DNA of 10,571 bases. Source: Actinomycetota bacterium (lineage in GTDB: Bacteria; Actinomycetota; Actinomycetes; Streptosporangiales; Streptosporangiaceae). Within the stretch, counting starts at the first letter, position 1. Each line of letters begins with the position of its first letter. The DNA lies in NCBI GenBank assembly GCA_003168295.1, contig PMST01000510.1, forward strand, positions 401 through 10,971, read 5' to 3'. This document shows positions 6,407 through 10,571 of the stretch, one piece after another. The translations under genes were made by a program, and so were the position numbers. The notes below the pieces were generated by a model that saw only the letters and a list, made by a program, of their open reading frames with translations, did no database searches and was not told the DNA's origin.

Positions 6407-6436
6407 TCTAACCCGATGTTAGACGGAATGTTAGAA
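6407..6436. promoter_or_regulatory. Compound repeat: palindrome TCTAAC-N5-GTTAGA plus extra half-site
   Basis: TCTAAC (6407-6412) and GTTAGA (6418-6423) form a 17-bp dyad. ATGTTAGA occurs at 6416-6423 and again at 6428-6435, twelve bases on, and extends to GTTAGAA against TTCTAAC (6406-6412). Three half-sites of one motif resemble a multi-site operator. It lies about 50 bases before a weak small ORF at 6485. Confidence 0.4.
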
Positions 6437-6484
6437 CTGAGAGCCTCCGGCGAATCCGTGCCGCGTAGTGGAGGTTAGTGGCGC

Positions 6485-6643
6485 ATGTCCGGCCGGGAGG
6501 GCGGTATGAGGAGCTGCGGATTTCGCGCGACGTTTGGCAAGCGCTCGTCGTCGGCGACGTCGACCCCCGGCTCTAACGAGGTTCTCGATATCGTCTGCCT
6601 CGTCGGCGACTTCCCCGACACCCTCCTACCTCTTCGCCTATGA
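6485..6643 (+). CDS. Possible small ORF, 52 residues, unknown
   Basis: The ATG at 6485 has a GGAGG (6470-6474) ten bases upstream, and an operator-like repeat lies further upstream. The product has no motif that I recognise; its second half reads NEVLDIVCLVGDFPDTLLPL. The stop TGA (6641-6643) overlaps the ATG of the next small ORF. Other frames here are also open, so this may not be coding. Confidence 0.22.
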   Translation: MSGREGGMRSCGFRATFGKRSSSATSTPGSNEVLDIVCLVGDFPDTLLPLRL

Positions 6644-6789
6644 CCGCCATTGTCACCGGCGGCCAGCCCGGCCGACCCGTCAGGCAGGGCGAGTACGTCG
6701 TGGAAGTGGCCGCCCACCTCGGCACCCCGGTCACTTGGGGGCAGCTCGCGGCCTTGCGAAGTGCGCTAGCCCCTGAATATGGCGCTTGA
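6640..6789 (+). CDS. Possible small ORF, 49 residues, unknown
   Basis: The ATG at 6640 overlaps the preceding stop as ATGA. The product includes RQGEYVVEVAAHLGTPVTWG then QLAALRSALAPEYGA, which has the look of a helical protein tail rather than random sequence, but I do not recognise a family. It may be the end of a decayed larger gene. Confidence 0.25.
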   Translation: MTAIVTGGQPGRPVRQGEYVVEVAAHLGTPVTWGQLAALRSALAPEYGA

Positions 6790-6910
6790 CGTGCGGGAAC
6801 GTGACCTGGCCTAGCTGGATGGCGTGTGGCCGCCGAGTCCATGCGATTGCAGTACGGGCTGGCAGAACGCGCGGTCGCGCCGGCAGGTCTTGTGCCGGGA
6901 GGTCCCCGGT

Positions 6911-6984
6911 GGCACGTTAGCTCAAACTGGCAGAGCAGCAGACTCTTCATCCCCTGGTTCGGGGTTCGAGTCTCTAGTGGCGCA
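6911..6984 (+). pseudogene. Decayed tRNA-Lys(CTT)-like sequence
   Basis: The 74-base stretch has tRNA spacing throughout. T8-A9 is at 6918-6919; the D-stem GCTC (6920-6923) pairs with GAGC (6933-6936), with GG in the D-loop. The anticodon loop CTCTTCA (6943-6949) gives CTT. The T-loop TTCGAGT is at 6965-6971, and GTGGCGC-A (6977-6984) is the 3' acceptor strand. It is not functional as read: the acceptor stem has three mismatches out of seven, the anticodon stem two (A-C and C-C), the T-stem one (C-A), and the 3' end is ACCC rather than ACCA. A tRNA-derived attachment-site remnant of an integrative element is another reading. Confidence 0.5.
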
Positions 6985-7193
6985 CCCCCCTGAACTGGTG
7001 TTATGACCGTTAGGGCCTTCCTGGCCGGAATGGCCTGCATCCACGCCCCGGGCACCCCGGCGGCGTCATCGTTGCTAATCTGCTGGCTCCTGGCCCGCAG
7101 ATTGGGCTGCCTAAAGGTGGTTCCAAGCTCACCGGCAACGCCCTATAGCCAGTACCTGACCCGACGACTGGATCGGTAGATGAGCATCAGCCA

Positions 7194-7208
7194 GCCGCCG
7201 CAGGCGGC
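7194..7208 (-). terminator. Stem-loop beyond the MarR gene stop
   Basis: GCCGCC-GCA-GGCGGC (7194-7208) is a perfect 6-bp stem with a three-base loop, starting four bases beyond the MarR stop codon on the minus strand. GATCG (7171-7175) and CGATC (7208-7212) lie outside it as a possible second pairing. No T-tract follows on the minus strand. Bases 6985-7193, before it, show nothing convincing. Confidence 0.4.
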
Positions 7209-7211
7209 GAT

Positions 7212-7727
7212 CTAGGGTGTGGGGGCATTCAGCTCGCTAAGGCAGCTTTCAAGGGCGTTGCGGAGGCCCGCAAGGCGCGCAGCGGACAACTGGGCCGTCA
7301 TCCGGTGATCGAGCTGATCCAGCTCGCGATCGCATGACGTCATCACCGACTCGCCTGCGCTGGACAGGCGCAGTTGCAGGATCCTCCGGTTGGCCGAACT
7401 CTCCTGACGTTCGATGAGTCCCTTGCGGGCCAGCGATGCTATCACCTGGTTGATCGCCTGCGGGCTGACGAAAACCCGCCGGGCGAGCTCGGCCGAGGAG
7501 ATCCCGGGATACCGCCGAATGGTGCTGAGGAGATTGAACTGCGGCCCGGTGACGCCGAACTTCATGGTCAGAGATTCGACCTGGGCCCGCAACGCCACCT
7601 CCAGCTGCTTGATCAGGGAGGTGATCCTCGGCGGATGCATGGACGCAGGGACTGCCAAAGATGCCTCCGTGGGTGGGCAGCAATGCTTGGGCGGACCGGT
7701 GACGGCACGCCCAGCAAGAGACATCAT
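7212..7727 (-). CDS. MarR-family transcriptional regulator
   Basis: A 171-residue winged-helix regulator if started at ATG 7727. The core fits MarR: a dimerisation helix (ITSLIKQLEVALRAQVESL), FGVTGPQFNLLSTIRRYPG, the HTH ISSAELARRVFVSPQAINQV followed by IASLARKGLIERQ, the wing SSANRRILQLRLSSAG, then a C-terminal dimer helix. The usual wing sequence DRRDRR is replaced by SSANRR. The first 29 residues (GPPKHCCPPTEAS..) do not look like the family and no ribosome binding site precedes 7727, so a start at ATG 7640 (142 residues) is quite possible. It diverges from the VOC/monooxygenase operon, and the gap holds paired palindromes that it probably binds. MarR proteins in this position usually repress degradation or detoxification genes and release DNA on binding a phenolic ligand; here that is inferred from position. 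Confidence 0.85.
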   Translation of the reverse strand: MMSLAGRAVTGPPKHCCPPTEASLAVPASMHPPRITSLIKQLEVALRAQVESLTMKFGVTGPQFNLLSTIRRYPGISSAELARRVFVSPQAINQVIASLARKGLIERQESSANRRILQLRLSSAGESVMTSCDRELDQLDHRMTAQLSAARLAGLRNALESCLSELNAPTP

Positions 7728-7733
7728 AATCCA

Positions 7734-7766
7734 ATATCAAGGAGCTTGACTCAAGGTCCTTGATAT
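7734..7766. promoter_or_regulatory. Nested MarR operators, two TCAAG/CTTGA palindromes in one dyad
   Basis: ATATCAAGGA (7734-7743) and TCCTTGATAT (7757-7766) are perfect 10-bp inverted arms. Within them lie two separate 13-bp palindromes: TCAAG-GAG-CTTGA (7737-7749) and TCAAGG-T-CCTTGA (7751-7763), with centres 14 bp apart. The site lies seven bases upstream of the MarR ATG at 7727 and about 40 bases upstream of the VOC gene, where a MarR dimer pair could silence both directions. Confidence 0.78.
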
Positions 7767-7781
7767 GTGACGATGGTCACG
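7766..7781. promoter_or_regulatory. CRP/GlxR-like binding site
   Basis: TGTGA-CGATGG-TCACG (7766-7781) matches the CRP-type consensus TGTGA-N6-TCACA except for the last base. The core GTGAC-GATG-GTCAC (7767-7780) is a perfect dyad. It begins on the last base of the MarR operator arm and lies upstream of a possible -10 (GATAAG, 7793-7798) for the VOC operon. Actinobacterial CRP/GlxR proteins regulate many aromatic-degradation genes, so cAMP-linked control is plausible. One 16-base match is not proof. Confidence 0.45.
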
Positions 7782-7807
7782 ACCGATGAGCCGATAAGCG
7801 CAGGGTG

Positions 7808-9040
7808 ATGCGAGCGATGATACAGACATCCGGGGTCCAGTTCGATGTTGGAGGCGTCCTACTGCCCAGGCCCTTCAAGGTTCGCCGACTGGGCCATTTC
7901 GGCTACTACATGAACGACCTCGACGCGGCTGCCGCGTTCTACACGCAGCTTCTCGGATTCCGGATCACGGATGCGCCGACCATGCAGCAGCTGCTTCCTC
8001 CGCATCTGCAGCATATCGCCGCCGGGGTGCTCGACCCCCGGATGTTCTTCACCAGTAATGGCTCAGACCACCACGTGCTCCTGTTCATGCACTCTTCGCT
8101 GGCCGCGACGTCACCTTTCCCCACGCCGCCGCAGATGACGACTAACCAGCTCACCTGGCAGGTCGGCACGCTCGAGGAGGTAGTTGACGCTTACCACTTC
8201 CTGAAGAAGGCAGGGGTGCCGATCGTGCGTGCCGGGCGCGACATGCCCGGCGCGAACTGGAACGTCTACTTCCAGGATCCTGACGGATTCACCGTCGAGC
8301 TGTACTACGGCATCGAGCAGATCGGGTGGTCGCGGCACAGTCGGCCGATGCAGATGTATGACCGCGGCTTCCAGGACGTCCCGCCGCTGCCGCAGATCTC
8401 GGAGTACACCGAGATCGCTGAAGCGCTCGAGCGTGGCGTGGAGATCACCGCCGGGTACCGACCGCAGCCTGAGGAATCCGCGCATGACGTCGGCGGAGTG
8501 CTGCTGCCCCGGCCGTTCAAGGTAACCAAGCTCGGGCCCGTCGGGCTGTTCGTCACCGACCTGAGCCGGTCCCTGGACTTCTACACCAGGCTGCTCGGAT
8601 TCGAGGTAACCGAGACCGTGGAGGTCGAGGGGCAAGAGGCGGTTTTCCTGCGACACGGCGGCGACCACCACAGTCTGGCGTTGTACCCCCGTGAGCTTCG
8701 CTCGGTGCTCGGCCTCAGCGAGCACACGGTCGTGGCCAGCCTCGGCATGGAGGTCGGCACCTACCGGCAGCTGCGCGACGCCGTCAGCTATCTCAGTGCT
8801 CACGGCAGCAAGCTGATCGATCTGCCCGCGAGCTTCTCCACCGGCATCGACTACGCCGCCCACCTGAAGGATCCTGACGGCCACCTGGTGCAGCTCTACT
8901 ACTACATGGAACAGATCGGCTGGGACGGCAAGCCGCGGCCGGCCCACCTGCGCAGGCAAGCCGAATCCAGCTGGCCGGCCACCGTGGCCGCGCTGTCCGA
9001 CACCTATGTCGACCAGGTCTTCCAGGGCCCGCTCGGATGA
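7808..9040 (+). CDS. Two-domain VOC (glyoxalase/extradiol dioxygenase-fold) protein
   Basis: A 410-residue protein from ATG 7808; GTG 7805 and ATG 7817 are also possible, and AGGG at 7802-7805 is better spaced for 7817. It is an internal duplication. Both halves begin with DVGGVLLPRPFKV (13-25 and 227-239), followed by an LLGF-ending VOC module, a DHH (87-89; 286-288) and a closing DPDG..V.LYY..EQIGW. Half 1 has H30 and E164 at the usual first and last metal-ligand positions; half 2 has P244 and Q362 there. The middle ligand, expected near the start of each second module, looks like Q114 or S311, so a classical two-His-one-carboxylate site is not certain. The fold supports a ring-cleaving dioxygenase, a glyoxalase-like enzyme or a binding protein. 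The stop overlaps the next start as ATGA, coupling it to the aromatic hydroxylase, which favours action on that enzyme's product. Confidence 0.85.
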   Translation: MRAMIQTSGVQFDVGGVLLPRPFKVRRLGHFGYYMNDLDAAAAFYTQLLGFRITDAPTMQQLLPPHLQHIAAGVLDPRMFFTSNGSDHHVLLFMHSSLAATSPFPTPPQMTTNQLTWQVGTLEEVVDAYHFLKKAGVPIVRAGRDMPGANWNVYFQDPDGFTVELYYGIEQIGWSRHSRPMQMYDRGFQDVPPLPQISEYTEIAEALERGVEITAGYRPQPEESAHDVGGVLLPRPFKVTKLGPVGLFVTDLSRSLDFYTRLLGFEVTETVEVEGQEAVFLRHGGDHHSLALYPRELRSVLGLSEHTVVASLGMEVGTYRQLRDAVSYLSAHGSKLIDLPASFSTGIDYAAHLKDPDGHLVQLYYYMEQIGWDGKPRPAHLRRQAESSWPATVAALSDTYVDQVFQGPLG

Positions 9041-10571
9041 GCGTCCCCCCTGCAGGGCGGCCGGGTCCTGACTATGACGTAGTGGTCGTCGGAGCAGGCT
9101 CAATCGGGCAGCTGACCGCGCTGATGCTGGCCAATAAGGGGCATCGAGTGGCCGTGCTCGACAAGCAGCCGGCACCGTATCCGCTTCCCCGTGCGGTCGG
9201 GATCAGCGGGGAGGGCATGCGGCTGCTGCAGATCGCCGGCCTGAGTGATGTCATGGACGAGGTCATCGAGCGCATTCCGCCGGAGGCCGGCCACGGGGTG
9301 TGGCTTGCCGCCGACGGTACCGAGATATTCCGGCACCCGATTCCGAATAGCGACGAGGGCGCCGGGTGGCCCGGCTTCGCCGGTTTCAGCCAGCCCGACC
9401 TGGAGCGAATCCTGGAAGACCGGCTCGCCGGCCACCCGGGCGTCGACCTGCGCCGCGGACAGCTCGTCACATCCGTGAGCCAGGATGCCGACCGCGCGCT
9501 CGTCAGCACACGCGCATGTAACACGCAGTTGCCGGCGGCGGCCAGTGCGGGCACCGAAACACTGACTGCCCGGCTGGTGCTCGGCTGTGACGGGGCGAAC
9601 AGCGTCGTCCGGGATTTCATGGACACCAAAGTGGAGGATCTCGGCTTCAGCTTCGACTGGCTGGTCGTCGATGTCCAGCCGAACGACGGCCGGGTCTGGG
9701 ATCCTCCTTACGCGCAGATCGTCGATCCCGCACGCCCGGCAACTGCGGTGTGCGGCGGGGCGCCAGGGCGGCGCCGGTTCGAGTTCATGCGGCTGCCAGG
9801 CGAGACGATCGAGGAACTCAACCGCGCGGACACTGCGTGGAAACTGCTCGCCCGGTGGAACCTTAATGCGGACAACTCGACGCTGCTGCGGCACGCGGTC
9901 TATGCCTTCTGCGGCCGATGGGCGATCTCCTGGCATCACGGCCGCCTGATCCTCGCCGGCGACGCCGCGCACCTCATGCCGCCGTTCCTGGCGCAGGGTT
10001 TCAACAGCGGGGTCCGGGACGTGGCCGCGCTCGCGTGGCGGGCGGACCTGGTCCTATCCAATCGCGCGCCGCTGGACATCTTCGCCAGCTACACCAGCGA
10101 ACGACTGCCGCACGTCCGGCAGATCATCGAAGAAGCCGTGCAGGTCGGACGGATGCTGTGCATCACGGATCCGGGCGAGGCTGCCCGGCGCGACCAGTTC
10201 ATGCTGGCCGCCCAGGGCCATCCTGAGATAGTGCCACCTCCCCCAGCCTGGCGGCTCGGCCCCGGGCTCGGCGCGCACGACGATCCAGGCGCCGGTGTCC
10301 TTGGTATCCAGGCCGTCGTCGAGCACGACGGGCGCACCGGGCTGTTCGACGACGTTTTCGGCGGCGGACGGTTCGTCATGCTCAGCCGGGCGGGCGACCC
10401 GCGCGGTGTCCTCGGCGAGTTCGCCGCGCATGCGTGGGGGCTGCTCGGTGGTGTCACCGCCACCTTCGGGCCCGGCGGCGACACCACCGATGTGGGCCAG
10501 GCCTATGCGCGCTGGTTCACCGAGCTCGGCGCCGACCTGATCGTGGTAAGGCCCGACTTCAACGTGCTCGC
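9037..10571 (+). CDS. MhpA-like FAD-dependent aromatic hydroxylase (partial at 3' end)
   Basis: 511 codons are present and the frame runs off the right edge; the VVRPDFNVL at the end resembles the last strand of MhpA-type enzymes, so probably only a few tens of residues are missing. ATG 9037 overlaps the VOC stop (ATGA). Motifs are the Rossmann GAGSIG at 19-24 with D42, the DG motif CDGAN at 184-188, and the second FAD motif LAGDAAHLMPPFLAQGFNSG at 306-325. Residues from about 405 on, with GIQAVVEHDGRTGLFDDVFG then GRFVMLSRAG, form the thioredoxin-like C-terminal domain typical of phenol and 3-(3-hydroxyphenyl)propionate hydroxylases. It should hydroxylate an aromatic ring with NAD(P)H and O2 in the cytoplasm. 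With the VOC partner it suggests hydroxylation followed by ring cleavage or another change, under MarR control. Polyketide-tailoring oxygenases share this architecture, so the substrate could be a natural product instead. Confidence 0.9.
   Translation, partial: MSVPPAGRPGPDYDVVVVGAGSIGQLTALMLANKGHRVAVLDKQPAPYPLPRAVGISGEGMRLLQIAGLSDVMDEVIERIPPEAGHGVWLAADGTEIFRHPIPNSDEGAGWPGFAGFSQPDLERILEDRLAGHPGVDLRRGQLVTSVSQDADRALVSTRACNTQLPAAASAGTETLTARLVLGCDGANSVVRDFMDTKVEDLGFSFDWLVVDVQPNDGRVWDPPYAQIVDPARPATAVCGGAPGRRRFEFMRLPGETIEELNRADTAWKLLARWNLNADNSTLLRHAVYAFCGRWAISWHHGRLILAGDAAHLMPPFLAQGFNSGVRDVAALAWRADLVLSNRAPLDIFASYTSERLPHVRQIIEEAVQVGRMLCITDPGEAARRDQFMLAAQGHPEIVPPPPAWRLGPGLGAHDDPGAGVLGIQAVVEHDGRTGLFDDVFGGGRFVMLSRAGDPRGVLGEFAAHAWGLLGGVTATFGPGGDTTDVGQAYARWFTELGADLIVVRPDFNVL

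Noticed and set aside
6892..6915. GTGCC...GGCAC hairpin overlapping the 5' end of the tRNA-like sequence as a terminator
   Set aside because: It can form two competing pairings with a bulge, has no T-tract, and no gene ends just before it.
8111..9175. A 354-codon minus-strand frame
   Set aside because: It is antisense to the duplicated VOC protein and has no recognisable domain; third-position GC bias opens such frames in high-GC DNA.
9100..9972. A 290-codon minus-strand frame
   Set aside because: It is antisense to the MhpA-like hydroxylase, whose FAD motifs are clear on the plus strand.

Overview
The window is high-GC DNA with GTG/TTG starts, four-base start/stop overlaps and short divergent regulator-gene units. 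This suggests a soil-type actinomycete; nothing in the window fixes the genus. It looks like an accessory region: three apparently intact gene units are separated by wreckage of mobile elements and broken genes.

Layout. (1) Bases 1-1572, minus strand: two genes of a Tn554-like cluster of tyrosine recombinases. The upstream gene has lost its catalytic core; the downstream one overlaps it by GTGA and runs off the left edge. A 22-bp direct repeat lies inside the foreign segment of the broken gene. (2) Bases 1684-3689: a TetX-like FAD monooxygenase (minus) diverges from a TetR regulator (plus). Two 15-bp palindromes spaced exactly 30 bp apart lie between them. (3) Bases 3686-4524: a frameshifted short gene resembling the trypsin-co-occurring (trypco1) domain family, abutting the 5' third of a decayed IS1182-like transposase gene whose start codon sits directly beside a 17-bp hairpin. 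(4) Bases 4525-5149: about 620 bases, AT-richer in part, with no convincing gene. (5) Bases 5150-6100: a secreted beta-helix protein with seven GG(A/G)(I/L)xN repeats. (6) Bases 6101-7211: no convincing full-length gene, but an acyl-CoA dehydrogenase C-terminal remnant, a decayed tRNA-Lys-like sequence, two weak small ORFs and inverted repeats. (7) Bases 7212-10571: a MarR regulator (minus) diverges from a two-gene plus-strand operon. The operon encodes a duplicated VOC (glyoxalase/extradiol dioxygenase-fold) protein and an MhpA-like FAD aromatic hydroxylase, joined by an ATGA overlap; the hydroxylase runs off the right edge.

How the genes may work together. The best-supported system is the right-hand unit. 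The hydroxylase would oxidise an aromatic or polyketide-like substrate and the VOC protein would act on the product. The MarR protein would sense the compound through paired TCAAG/CTTGA palindromes, and a CRP/GlxR-like site beside them hints at carbon-status control. The TetX/TetR pair looks like a second, separate substrate-induced oxidative detoxification unit. All functional statements rest on motif recognition by eye; no database search was possible.
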